In this document: one piece after another, positions 1-9,322 of the stretch
How positions within the stretch are numbered: the stretch's first letter is position 1
How the letters are laid out: every line of letters starts with the position of its first letter
Notes under the pieces: model-generated
What the model saw: the letters and a program-made list of their open reading frames with translations, nothing else
What the model was told of the DNA's origin: nothing
Database searches by the model: none
Made by a program: the position numbers and the translations under genes
Assembly (NCBI GenBank): GCA_964035575.1
Contig: OZ037853.1
Location: 1,458,501 to 1,522,500, forward strand
Direction: 5' to 3'
From: Rhynchopus sp. YZ270_cl-10
Lineage: Eukaryota > Euglenozoa > Diplonemea > Diplonemida > Diplonemidae
Length of the DNA stretch: 64,000 bases

Positions 1-32
1 CGGTCCTCCTGCCCTACCTTCCTTTTCTTCAA

Positions 33-132
33 GGGTAAAAATCAGGTGGGTTGTGGGAATATAGGGGGAAATGGGTGGGGTTTGGTATGTACGTTCCTAT
101 CTGCGCCTATCCGCGGGGTAAAAGTCAAGTGG
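33..132. repeat. Two partial copies of a small palindromic element end
   Basis: The motif GGGTAAAAATCAGGTGG (33-49) and its variant GCGGGGTAAAAGTCAAGTGG (113-132) are both right-hand ends of the hairpin-type element seen complete at 6035-6142. They lie in direct orientation about 80 bases apart, so these are fragments or solo ends, not an intact element. No gene is supported here. Confidence 0.5.
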
Positions 133-189
133 GACGGTTCTTGAGTGGCGCCTTTTCTCGTACTTCACTGTGTGTTCCTTCAAAGACTT

Positions 190-243
190 GTACAAAAATT
201 TCACGGCCGTTGTTTTTTTTTAACGGCCGTGAAATTTTTGTAC
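190..243. repeat. Perfect 22-base inverted repeat (hairpin)
   Basis: Bases 190-211 are perfectly complementary to 222-243, separated by a T-rich 10-base loop. The stem contains CACGGCCGT, and this core recurs in degraded form at about 256-281. It would extrude as a cruciform or fold as a strong hairpin if transcribed. It could be a terminator-like structure or a miniature element; nothing nearby decides between these. Confidence 0.8.
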
Positions 244-683
244 GCTTTTTTTTCACGGCCGTTTTTTTTTATTTTTCACGGCAACGACGGCAGTGGGTCG
301 AGCATTTTTTTTTCATTTCCGTGACGTCCGTTTTACTTGTATGAAATTCATGTATTTAAATTTTTTCAAATTAATTTCCCCCTATGAATGGAATGACTTG
401 TAAAATGGATGTAGGACTTTCACGGTGTTGGGGGTACACCCACGGTGCACCAGTCATGTACCAAAGGTGCACACTTTCGCACATCCATGTTTGCGTATGA
501 TCTTCAAACACCCCTCCCCTTTCGGCTAACCACTACTAGGTATTTTACTTTTTTTTTTTGGGTACGCACCCTCCTCTCTGGGTCCTCAACGCATTTTGGC
601 TTTATTATTAGAGGTGTTTAAAGTGACCCATAGAGCTTAAGGTCGTCCTATCAGCTCTTCTTTCAAGTTTGTGTTTTTTTTTC

Positions 684-724
684 AAGGTGACTAAGCGCGA
701 GAGGCTTAGGATCCTCTTATAAGC
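684..724 (+). repeat. Dispersed stem-loop motif, copy a
   Basis: AAGGTGA, then CTAAGC, a seven-base loop GCGAGAG, GCTTAG, and an imperfect return arm TCCTCTT followed by ATAAGC. The inner six base pairs CTAAGC/GCTTAG are intact; the outer arm has one mismatch compared with the best copy at 1062. Confidence 0.7.
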
Positions 725-931
725 TTTTCTTCCTTTTTTCCCCCCTGGCTAACTTTTCTTCGTGAAGATGGTATGCACAAGAGCTTCTTGGAAGTGTATT
801 GATAAAGTTGTTTCAACAATGGTGTTCGAAGATCAGAAAGGGTGTATGTGTTGACCCTCTCAAATACTTTCAATTCTGTGAACTGAAAGTAAGTATGAAT
901 TGAACAATAGTGTTCGAAAATCAGTTTTTAT

Positions 932-1040
932 GTGACGGAGTGTGGGGATGCGTTCAAGAATTTAAAACTCTTCCCCCACAAACCCACTTTTTCGTCTTTG
1001 TTTTTCTTTTTTCCAAACGGCAAAGTGGATGCGTAATTTT
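932..1040. repeat. ~105-base dispersed repeat, copy 1
   Basis: Shares the blocks GAGTGTGGGGATGCGTTCAA, AACTCTTCCC, CGTCTTTG and CCAAACGGCAA in the same order with 8352-8455. The 117-base duplicated segments at 26063 and 26469 follow a similar plan (GGGG, GCGTTC, CTCTTCCCC). GGGG and CCCC arms could pair across about 25 bases. Unclassified non-coding repeat. Confidence 0.65.
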
Positions 1041-1061
1041 AGTTGTGATAACGAATATGAT

Positions 1062-1102
1062 AAGGTGACTAAGCACGAGAGGCTTAGGATCATCTTATAA
1101 AC
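1062..1102 (+). repeat. Dispersed stem-loop motif, copy b (best example)
   Basis: AAGGTGA pairs with TCATCTT (one G-T pair), and inside it CTAAGC pairs perfectly with GCTTAG around the loop ACGAGAG; ATAAAC follows. It starts with a GT dinucleotide at 1065, and a pyrimidine run ending TTTAG lies at 1104-1113, so the motif could mark a 49-base intron (1065-1113), although no host gene is recognisable here. Confidence 0.75.
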
Positions 1103-1130
1103 TTTTCCTTTAGTTGCCACATAGTATGAT

Positions 1131-1232
1131 GGAAGCGAACAACAAACAACCTATATTTTCCCCTCTCCCCTTTTATATAGTCTTTTTTGAGCAAACAAGC
1201 AAAGAGTAACGAGTCTCTCGGCATTTTGTGGG
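1131..1232. repeat. Dispersed ~90-base repeat, copy 1
   Basis: Shares GAAGCGAACA, ACAACCT, TTTATA, TTTTGAGCAA and GTAACGAGTCTCTCG-type blocks in order with 4476-4560 just downstream of the WSC gene, and more loosely with 5790-5826. The element contains small self-complementary pieces (AGAG/CTCT). Its position next to gene boundaries is suggestive, but no function is visible. Confidence 0.55.
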
Positions 1233-2391
1233 AGGAGGTTGTTGTCGTGTCTCCTGTACAGGAGTAGTGTGTTAGGATGCATGCTCATCAGCCTCCCCTA
1301 GTGCTCTGTCAAAGTATTTTCAAAAAAAATTTGTGGAGATTGCACAACTGTGGCAACACAACCGAGGCAACTACACTACTCCAACAATTTATCAAAAAAA
1401 AGCTTAAAAGTAATTTCTTTGGGTTGAGGATGATCTGCATCTATACTTTGAAATTCATTAGCCTTCGGGCGACTTTGTGTACAGAACCCGTCCTCGGACA
1501 GGTGATTGTCGAAACTACAAAAAAGTGTTATTTTATTATTGTCAATTTTTTTAGATACCGATTGGGTCCTTGCCATCCAACACATTTTTCCCTATGGCGA
1601 ATTCTTTTGCAAAAGGGAGGTAGGAACCTAGCTGTTTCTTGCCCCTCACCAAAAATAGTTAATTAATTCATCATCCTATTTTGTTTTCCTTTTTTACCTT
1701 TTCTAAGTACATCTGTCTGAGAGGGCTTTGTATTTCAAGTCTTTTTTCTTCTTTTTTGTGTCAAAACATTTTTTTAGAATAGTTAGAAAAAAGCTTCCCT
1801 TTCCCCCCACCTCCCTTCCAAAGCAGCGTTTCTCCACGGATCTCTCCTCCTTAACTTTACAACGGCGAAACCACAAGACATACCAAGCACACCCGTAAGC
1901 CCAGCCAGCAAGCTGACTGGGCGAACCGTAGGTACTGGCCATAAGGCTCAAACCCTCGGAACAACAAGGCTCCTCGAAGTGTTACGCCCGCCAGTCCATT
2001 CGGACTCGTATAGACCCGGTTGGAGGGTGGCCGTTCGCCGAAGCTAGACTTCCTCTGAACAAAATAATAAAACCTACAATACAAGTAACATTCTCGAACT
2101 TTTCTACCGACGTGATTTTCATAGTGACTACGCATCCCAACAAACAAACAAAACCACAAAACCAAAATCCTTCACTACACCGTCTCGTGTCAACTATTTC
2201 TTAAGCACATCCCCTCCCCTCTTCCCTCTACGCACATATTCCTATCACCAATCCAGGAAATTCGCTTTTTCTTTCCGTCCCCTACACAACACTACAGTTT
2301 CCCTCTATTCCCTCCCTCTGCTTTCCATTTTACCCACTTTTTTTGCCCTTTTTCCTCAACACATCACCACCCCCTCCCCCTCCCCGTCCCC

Positions 2392-4449
2392 ATGCAATAT
2401 TATGTTCTTCTTGTCTTCACTCTGCTCTTGCAGGCAGATGCTTTAGACTGGAAGGGGCGAGGTTGCTATAAGGATGACCCAAGCGACCGGGACCTGACGG
2501 GGCCAATGAAGAAAGGGTCGGACTACGCCTCTCGCTCTAAGTGCTCTAAGTACTGCTACAGCAAGGCACCGCGGGCGCCGTACCGCTATTTTGGGCTGGA
2601 GTTTGGGAAGGAGTGCTTCTGCGGGAACACCTATGGGAAGTACGGTGGTGCCTCGGGGTGCATCCTGCTGTGCACGGGTGCGTCGTTCTGGTCACCTGAG
2701 ACGTGTGGTGGGATTGATAAAATTGAGGTTTTCGCGTTTTATCCAGACCCTTTAGCGACAGCGGTGCCCACCCAAGCTCCTCCCACTCCCGCCCCGCCCA
2801 CGAAACCACCCAAAACGGAGCCTCCAGCGACAGACGCACCCCCGACGAATCCACCCAAAACAGAGCCGCCAGCGACCGATGCACCAGACACAGAGGCGCC
2901 AGAGACGATGCCGCCAGACACCGCCACCCCGACAGCCATCCCTTCTGCCGTGCCTACTGTCGTTCCGGTCCTCGATTCGGAGGCTCCGGTCTTTCTTTCG
3001 GTAGCTCCTTCTGGAATGGATACGTTGGTACCTAGCACTGCTCTCCCTCAGGTTGTCCTTCCGACAGCGTCTCCGAGTTTGGACACGGAATCGCCTGTTT
3101 TGGAGAGTAGCAGCCCAGGGGTGGTGGTGGTGGTGTCGCCGTTTCCTGCGGTGTTGGGCACAGAGGTGCCCGGTCATGAGGCAAACCTGAGTGCGGTGGG
3201 GGGTGCAGCGGGGGTGGTCGCAGTGCTCCCAGAGGTGGATGCGGTGCTGTCGGCAGACGGGCTGCGTCTGTTGCTTCTTAGCACTTCGTGCTCAGCAGAG
3301 ATCCCGCGTCTTCTGCACCCCACAGGGCTGACCATCGCAGGACGACCCGAACTCGGCGCCATCATCGCAAACCTAGCAATCATCCTCACCATCTCCACCG
3401 TCAGCCGCCTCACCCTTTGCCTCTCTCGTAGGGTCTCCTTAAGCGGGCCCTACCAAGAATCCTCTCTAATGCATGAGCTCGATATGCTCGGCATTCTGAG
3501 ACCACCTTCCACACCGTTCTATTTGTTGCGCTATTTCTATGAAGGGCTGGCCTTAGCTGGGGTCCGCTTGGTGGTGCAGTCCGACGCGCTGTGGGAGTTG
3601 TTTCTCGGGGCCGCGGTGTGTGTGGTGATGGTAGGGATTCCTTTGATGGTGTTTCATGTTGTTGGATGTGATGTTCCGGTGCATGCTTTGTATGCGCAGG
3701 CGGAGACACGGGGTCGGACAGAACGGTTTTTTCTTGGAGCTGGTGAATGGGTGAACAGAAGCCGCAACCGCGGCTGGGTGCAGACACACAGCGCATTGGT
3801 TCACCCTTATAGACAGCAATGTGCGCCGTTCGTTGGTGTCGACCTCATTGCTAGCCTTTCGATTGCAACGATCTTTGGGCTCTCACCCGATGAAGCCACA
3901 GCCTGTGCACATACCAGACTTGCTGCAGCAGCAGTCTATTTTGGCATGCTTCTGCTCATTGTCTGTCTTAAGCCGTATGCAAAAGGGAGGGACAATATCT
4001 TTGCAGTGGTGTTTCTCGGTGTGCAAGGGGTAGCAGCGTGTGTCGTGGCTGGGTCGTTTTATGGTGGAGGTGAAGGGGGCGATGAAAGTGCTGGGTATCT
4101 GATTGCCGCAGCCACGGTGCTGTACGCAGCGAAGGTTGTGCTCGATATCGCAACAGAGCTGTACATCATACGAACCGGGCGGAGGACGACCCTGCAGCGT
4201 GATGTGCACTTTAGGGGGAATGCTGCGTGGCTGGCAGGCTTGAATGTGTGTGCACATGGTGGCATGGTGCTGGCAGAGAGCGTAGAGGACGGCGAAGGCG
4301 GCGAAGGTGACTCTGACGCAGTGGTGCTGGGCACGGTGGATGACGGAGGCAGTGCGGTATCCTCCTGTGGAGGAGGAGGAGGAGGAGGGGGTAATCTGAC
4401 CTCACTTCTCGGCGCGCCAAGCATCGATAAAAGGGCGTTGCTGCTGTGA
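2392..4449 (+). CDS. WSC-domain, Pro/Thr-stalked multi-pass membrane protein
   Basis: A 685-residue ORF. The first ~18 residues (MQYYVLLVFTLLLQADALDW) look like a signal peptide. Residues about 19-115 are a WSC (carbohydrate-binding) domain: a GCYKD start, the block FGLEFGKECFCGN and regularly spaced cysteines. Residues about 120-195 are a Pro/Thr stalk made of PP-T/D-P repeats, probably O-glycosylated, followed by a Ser/Val/Pro-rich spacer to about 310. The C-terminal half carries roughly five to six hydrophobic segments (about 322-342, 401-425, 479-495, 505-523, 535-555, 565-590), so this is a polytopic plasma-membrane protein with an extracellular sugar-binding head. It ends with a glycine tract encoded by GGA/GGG repeats. 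WSC proteins are wall or surface sensors in fungi; the multi-pass tail here is not the fungal single-pass plan. The start is the first ATG, directly after a pyrimidine-rich leader and directly before the signal peptide. Function beyond surface binding is unknown. Confidence 0.85.
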   Translation: MQYYVLLVFTLLLQADALDWKGRGCYKDDPSDRDLTGPMKKGSDYASRSKCSKYCYSKAPRAPYRYFGLEFGKECFCGNTYGKYGGASGCILLCTGASFWSPETCGGIDKIEVFAFYPDPLATAVPTQAPPTPAPPTKPPKTEPPATDAPPTNPPKTEPPATDAPDTEAPETMPPDTATPTAIPSAVPTVVPVLDSEAPVFLSVAPSGMDTLVPSTALPQVVLPTASPSLDTESPVLESSSPGVVVVVSPFPAVLGTEVPGHEANLSAVGGAAGVVAVLPEVDAVLSADGLRLLLLSTSCSAEIPRLLHPTGLTIAGRPELGAIIANLAIILTISTVSRLTLCLSRRVSLSGPYQESSLMHELDMLGILRPPSTPFYLLRYFYEGLALAGVRLVVQSDALWELFLGAAVCVVMVGIPLMVFHVVGCDVPVHALYAQAETRGRTERFFLGAGEWVNRSRNRGWVQTHSALVHPYRQQCAPFVGVDLIASLSIATIFGLSPDEATACAHTRLAAAAVYFGMLLLIVCLKPYAKGRDNIFAVVFLGVQGVAACVVAGSFYGGGEGGDESAGYLIAAATVLYAAKVVLDIATELYIIRTGRRTTLQRDVHFRGNAAWLAGLNVCAHGGMVLAESVEDGEGGEGDSDAVVLGTVDDGGSAVSSCGGGGGGGGNLTSLLGAPSIDKRALLL

Positions 4450-4475
4450 GTATTGTTTGTTTTTTTTTGTAGAAG

Positions 4476-4560
4476 CGAACACTAAGACAACCTTTATTTC
4501 GCCCCCGTTTATAGTTCTTTTGAGCAACAATTAGAATAACGAGTCTCTCGAGTATTGTTT
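4476..4560. repeat. Dispersed ~90-base repeat, copy 2
   Basis: Begins 27 bases after the WSC stop codon and matches 1131-1232 block for block (GAAGCGAACA, CAACCT, TTTATA, TTTTGAGCAA, TAACGAGTCTCTCG). It may belong to the 3' untranslated region or be a small element inserted beside it. Confidence 0.55.
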
Positions 4561-4799
4561 TGGTTGTTGTTTGTTGTGTGTGGAAGCGTGCAATGCAAAC
4601 CAACTGTTGAGATCTGATGCGGAACGGATGTGTTTCTTTTGAGGTACGCTGTCACGAAAGGGCTTTGTAGTTTTCAAGTCAACTTTTTTGGGGTGGGGGT
4701 CACAGCAGAGAATAAGGTAGGGGGGGCCGGGGACCGGGTTATTCTCAGCCGGACTGGGACACTATATGTAGAAAACAGTGGTGAAAACGCCCGAAAGTG

Positions 4800-5120
4800 G
4801 GAGGGGACCCGGGCGCGGGACGGTGGGGGACCAGGACCAGGTACCAGGACCGATACCAGGACCGGGACTGGGACCAGTACCAGGACTGGGACCGGGACCA
4901 GGACCGGGACTGGGACCAGGACCAGTACCAGTACTGGGACCAGTACCAGGACTGGGACCGATACCAGGACCGGGACTGGGACCAGGACCGGGACCAGTAC
5001 CAGGACTGGGACCGATACCAGGACCGGGACCGGGACCAGTACTGGGACCGGGACCAGTACCAGGACCAGGGACCGGGACCGGGACCAGGGACCGGGGAGC
5101 GGGGACCGGGGACCGGGCTT
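4800..5120. repeat. GGGACC-type hexamer minisatellite
   Basis: About 50 units of a six-base repeat, mostly GGGACC, AGGACC, AGTACC and GGGACT. Because the unit is a multiple of three and contains no stop, all three forward frames stay open and yield artificial Gly-Pro, Arg-Asp and Thr-Gly repeat peptides. None has other coding evidence, so I do not call a gene. The strand is G-rich. Confidence 0.9.
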
Positions 5121-5236
5121 ATTCTCTGCTGTGGTGGGGGTTGGGGGGACTATATGCGAAGCTCATTCAACTTTCAAGAATGTGCATGGGTTAGGGGGGA
5201 CCTTAGGGGGGGTAGGTGTGTGACCGTTTCTTTCAC

Positions 5237-5278
5237 AAGGTGACTCAGAACCAACAGCTTCCGATCATCTTCGCAAAT
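5237..5278 (+). repeat. Dispersed stem-loop motif, copy c (divergent)
   Basis: Outer arms AAGGTGA and TCATCTT are kept, but the inner arms have drifted (CTCAGA versus AGCTTC), leaving a weaker fold. It lies between the two microsatellites. Confidence 0.5.
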
Positions 5279-5407
5279 ATCTTTTTTTTTTGACACTCGA
5301 ACTTTTTTTTTCTGTTCTTTTCTTTTTGTGTGTGTGCGATATCTTGCTCTTATCATTTTGAAGTGCCATTGCGTCGAACGAACGATGTGTTGACACTTCG
5401 TCATTTT

Positions 5408-5706
5408 TCCCTCTCTCCTTCTCTCCTTCTCTCCTTCTCTCCTTCTCTCCTTCTCTCCTTCTCTCCTTCTCTCCTTCTCTCCTTCTCTCCTTCTCTCCTT
5501 CTCTCCTTCTCTCCTTCTCTCCTTCTCTCCTTCTCTCCTTCTCTCCTTCTCTCCTTCTCTCCTTCTCTCCTTCTCTCCTTCTCTCCTTCTCTCCTTCTCT
5601 CCTTCTCTCCTTCTCTCCTTCTCTCCTTCTCTCCTTCTCTCCTTCTCTCCTTCTCTCCTTCTCTCCTTCTCTCCTTCTCTCCTTCTCTCCTTCTCTCCTT
5701 CTCTCC
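5408..5706. repeat. (CTCTCCTT)n pyrimidine microsatellite
   Basis: About 37 uninterrupted copies of an eight-base all-pyrimidine unit covering ~295 bases. The other strand is pure purine. The overlapping ORFs on both strands (Ser/Leu/Pro repeats forward, Arg/Glu/Gly repeats reverse) are products of the repeat. Such homopurine-homopyrimidine tracts can form triplex DNA and are very length-variable. Confidence 0.95.
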
Positions 5707-6034
5707 TCTCCCACCCCCTCAAATGTGCTTTTACATTATTCCACAAAAGTTTCCGCCACCGCCTTTTTTTAGTTTCCGTTTTTTCACTCTTTTGAGCAAC
5801 AAAGCAAAAGAGTAAACGAGTCTTTTTTGACCATTTTTCCCACAACCTTCCTTCACCCCCTGTAAAGTCACCTAGAGCGAAGCAACGTATCAACTAATAT
5901 ACCTTACTTCACCCTAGGTAACCCTACAAGAGGGATGAAGGAAGGTTGTAGGAAAATCACAATAATGAGGGTGTCCAAATTTCCCCCTTTTTTTCCCATT
6001 TCCCCCCTTTTTTGACCATTTTAGACACCCTCTT

Positions 6035-6142
6035 CCACCTGATTTTTACCCCCGCGTATAGGTCCGTACAGGCAAAAACGGACCGTCCGTACACGCCTTT
6101 ACGCGCCTGTACGCGACTTTATGCGGGGTAAAAATCAAGTGG
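6035..6142. mobile_element. Small palindromic (MITE-like) element
   Basis: The left end CCACCTGATTTTTACCCC is the inverted complement, with few mismatches, of the right end GGGGTAAAAATCAAGTGG. Interior GTACGCG/CGCGTAC-like pieces are also self-complementary, so the whole ~108 bases can fold as one hairpin. Partial copies occur at 33-49 and 113-132, which shows it is dispersed. It has no coding capacity, and I see no clear target-site duplication. Confidence 0.6.
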
Positions 6143-6294
6143 CTCCTAAAGCAAAAGTTAACACAAAACTTCGTCAAAAAAAGCTCCATCCAAATCCCTC
6201 CTCATTTCACAGAGATGTGCAACGCAGGATATGTGTCTACGTGTCTACGTGTGTATTTGCAGTAGTCAGTCATTTCCCCCCCCAGGTCCAATTT

Positions 6295-6334
6295 AGGTGA
6301 CGCACTTTGCGAGGCTTGAGATCATCTTATAAAC
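6295..6334 (+). repeat. Dispersed stem-loop motif, copy d
   Basis: AGGTGA and ATCATCTTATAAAC flank a rearranged centre (CGCACTTTGCGAGGCTTGAG). A CGCA/TGCG stem replaces CTAAGC/GCTTAG, so a hairpin survives although the inner sequence has changed. Confidence 0.55.
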
Positions 6335-6533
6335 AAACATCTCTTTTTGTTGGATAGTTTCTCTACGCCCAACTCCCAATACCCATATTCTCGTTACCCA
6401 TTTTCAAAGCCGTGTGCATGACAATGAAGTGCTCTCAGGTTCGGTAACCCGCAGGGGAACCAGTGCCTGCGTCCGCCAATGAACTGTTGAGGTGTTTGTA
6501 CTTTCAAATTTCAAATTTCTCTCTGTGTTCTTT

Positions 6534-6574
6534 CAAAGTGACTAAGCACGAGAGGCTTAGGGTCATCTTATAAA
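6534..6574 (+). repeat. Dispersed stem-loop motif, copy e
   Basis: AAAGTGA, CTAAGC, ACGAGAG, GCTTAG, GG, TCATCTT, ATAAAC: nearly identical to the copy at 1062. No splice-acceptor-like AG follows the pyrimidine run for about 40 bases, which weakens an intron reading for this copy. Confidence 0.7.
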
Positions 6575-7488
6575 CTTTTTTCTTTCTTTTTGTCACGATG
6601 TGTTGCGTGTTACATTTTCGAATGTGTTTTCATATTGTGTAAGGTGACCGTGGGGGAAATACAGCGAGACACTTTATGTTCCTCTTATGCACTGTGTCCT
6701 TTTTGGTCATCTTATAAAGTGCGCTCTGGATTTTTTTTGCGAGATTTTTTGTCATTTTTTGTTACCAATTTCTTGGCAAAATAGAAACGACGGATGGGGT
6801 GTGTTTTCTGACCTGCTGTTGGTGAGTGTCGTCACTGTGCGCACGGTACTCTTCCAAACTGCTCAGCATGTCTGGCGTGGAAAAGCCTATGCCAGAACAG
6901 TCGAGAGACGCGTTGAGGATTCGGGTGGAGACTATAGCCCCGCAAAGGGGGGTGCCAACTATTCGTTGGAGTGCTCTGTATTCAGTGTCCTCACACTCAT
7001 AACTACCAAACCACTACGTTCGCGTATTTTTTTGTGATTCGCATTCAAACTTTTCGTGATTTTTTGTGACGTTTTCCCCTGATCACCCAAACACCACCAA
7101 ACCTTCACTGCACTCCACCAAATTTCAGGCAAAATCAGGTGATTTTTTTTTGTCACGAAAGGTGACCTCCCTCCCTTGCCCTCCACACAATAAAGGCACT
7201 CCCTGTCATGCTCTTGTTATCCGCATGGATGTGGGTAGCGTACCCCAAACCATACAACTTGACGAATTTATGTTTCGTTCAAAATGACGTGCACGGTCTC
7301 TCTTGTGGGTGTCCTTCGTTCTGTTACTATGTTGATTTACTTTGTTGATTTACTTTTGTTTTGTTCTGATTTTTTGATAAAAGAGTTTACGGGGTGGGAC
7401 AGTGCCTGTATGCAGTTCCTCATTTTTTTTTCAGTCAATGAAACGATGAGGCACAACAAACCCCGCTTTGCGATTTGCGGGTTTACAG

Positions 7489-7654
7489 GTTTATAGTGTG
7501 CACACTACTTTGTGAGCGTAAAGTGCCTCACCCAACCGTGCTCCGCAACACCACCACCCAGCAGGTGTGTGTGGAAGTGTCAAAGCAACTACAAGAAGGG
7601 GTGAGGGAACGACAAAGTGACACTTTCCGCAAAAGTAGTGTGCACAATATAAAC
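7489..7654. mobile_element. 166-base inverted-repeat element
   Basis: The left end GTTTATAGTGTGCACACTAC reappears inverted at the right end (about 7635-7654), and the match continues into ...AAAGTG and ...CTCACCC with small gaps, giving ~40-base imperfect terminal inverted repeats around a ~75-base centre. It is non-coding and MITE-like. I could not define a target-site duplication. Confidence 0.55.
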
Positions 7655-8351
7655 ACTGTAATCCCGCAACGCAAAGTGGTAAGACACACACTTTTGGGTT
7701 TGCACATAAGCACAGTGTCTTCTCCCTTCAAACTCTGTTTCAGCACTCTGCGTCCGTCCGATGAAACGTGGCGAGACGTTTGCACCTTTTTCAACTTTTG
7801 TCTTCTTTCCCCTCTCAGCGCTCAACTCTGCTTTGTTCCGTTACCCGGGGCCCATCCCTCCCTCTCTTACAGTAGGCTGGTTTATTCGATCATTGTTTTG
7901 TGATACTTGATACTTTCATCCGGATGGCTGACATCATACAGTGGGTCAGTCGGAGGGTGCCAATGACCACCATTTTTTTTTTATTGTGTTCTATGAAATC
8001 ATTTGTGTAGAAAAGTTTCGAGGATGTAGATTTTATTATTTTGGAACACATTTTAAAGTCGATAGAACACCCTTGTTAGGCTTTGTACTTTCCCTTGATT
8101 TTTTTTGGGAGTTTTGTGGTTTTTGTAAATAGTATTGTTGGGGGTACCCGGAATCTCCACAAAATTGTGTTTTTTAAAAAAAGTTTTTGCGAAGTTACAA
8201 AATACCCCCTGCTCTCCTGCTCTGCCTCGTGTTTTGACACCTTTTTTCGTGGGCCCAAAAAGCCCTGCTAAAGAAATTTGTGTGTATTTTTGTTTTGCTT
8301 TGCTTTTTGCTTTTTGTTTCCACCCCTCCCAATCTTCATGTAAGAATTTCT

Positions 8352-8455
8352 GTGTGACTGAGTGTGGGGATGCGTTCAAGAATTAAACTCTTCCCTCAAA
8401 CCCCCTTTCGTCTTTGTTGTTCTTTATCCAAACGGCAAGTGGACGCGCAATGATT
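8352..8455. repeat. ~105-base dispersed repeat, copy 2
   Basis: Same ordered blocks as 932-1040 (GAGTGTGGGGATGCGTTCAA, CTCTTCCC, CGTCTTTG, CCAAACGGCAA). The surrounding bases also share CACCCCTCCCAAT-type flanks locally (about 8322 and 8466). Confidence 0.6.
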
Positions 8456-9290
8456 TCTTCTTTCCACCCCTCCCAATTTTCATGCAAGAATTTCCTACAG
8501 CATGGGTGTACATGGTAACATTTTTGTTGATCCCTACACCTATGTTATCAATTTATTGAATCCATACGACATTGTGTTGCAATACACTATGGGTTCACAT
8601 GTTACACCCTGAATGCATACTGTTTGCTATATATGTCGTAATGATTAAATCGTAAAAGGGTTTACGGGTTTGCGGAAAAGATTTGCGGGTTTACGGGTTT
8701 GCGGGTTTGCCGTAATGATTAAATCGTAAAAATTAGCGATCGTAATAATGTTCGACCTTTTCAAGATTTTTCTGGAAGTTCGACCTTTTTTACGGTCGAT
8801 ACTTTGGACGAATACTGGTGAATGGAGGTACTATTTTTGTGCTATTTTCTGCTATTTTTGGGGTCGTCAGCCACACCAAATACTTCAGTAGTACAAAAGG
8901 CTTCGGCTGACATTGAGTACAGACCCTAGGTTCCCTTAGCGGGTCCTTAGGCGAATGTCGACACAGCAACAACATTGGGTCATCTATATTGAATGTCGTT
9001 GAACCTTCTCTTTCTTCTATTTGAAGGTCTTACATCCTATTTAGAGACAAAAATACCCCGTACCGGTAACGTATACTGATCGTACAAAATGGTTAAACTC
9101 CCCTAAGGAAAAGGTCAAACATTTTTACGGTTTACTGGTACGGTAAACACAATTCCACTTTGCATAGCGGCAAAAAAGCAGCCCCAGTATACCAGTTACC
9201 ACCGCCTTCTCATATTGCCCCCTCTGCCCTCTGCCTATTTTTTTCGACTTCTGTTTTCAGTTTTTGTTGTGGTTTTATCCGGATGGCTGT

Positions 9291-9322
9291 GTGGGTCAGT
9301 CGGAGGTGTGCCTGCATCAATA
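9291..9322. repeat. Dispersed GTGGGTCAGTCGGAGG motif
   Basis: GTGGGTCAGTCGGAGGTGTG followed by CCTGCATCAATA. Related copies lie at about 7941, 19327, 19451 and 19584 (the last only GGAGGGTGTGCCTGCGTCAA). Short, unclassified dispersed repeat. Confidence 0.5.

Larger units (their letters stand above)
244..2391. other. Gene-free, repeat-rich flank upstream of the WSC gene
   Basis: I see no convincing gene. The short ORFs are low-complexity or read through repeats. The stretch carries two copies of the dispersed stem-loop (684-724, 1062-1102), one copy of a ~105-base dispersed repeat (932-1040), one GAGCAAN/CGAGTCTCTCG repeat (1131-1232) and a block (2064-2115) matching sequence far away at 41726-41778. 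The last ~200 bases are strongly pyrimidine-rich (C/T tracts), as expected for the 5' flank of the gene starting at 2392. Confidence 0.6.

Noticed and set aside
5174-5893. Arg/Glu-rich 239-residue reverse ORF and Ser/Leu-rich forward ORF over the 8-base repeat
   Set aside because: They are direct translations of the microsatellite in both directions.
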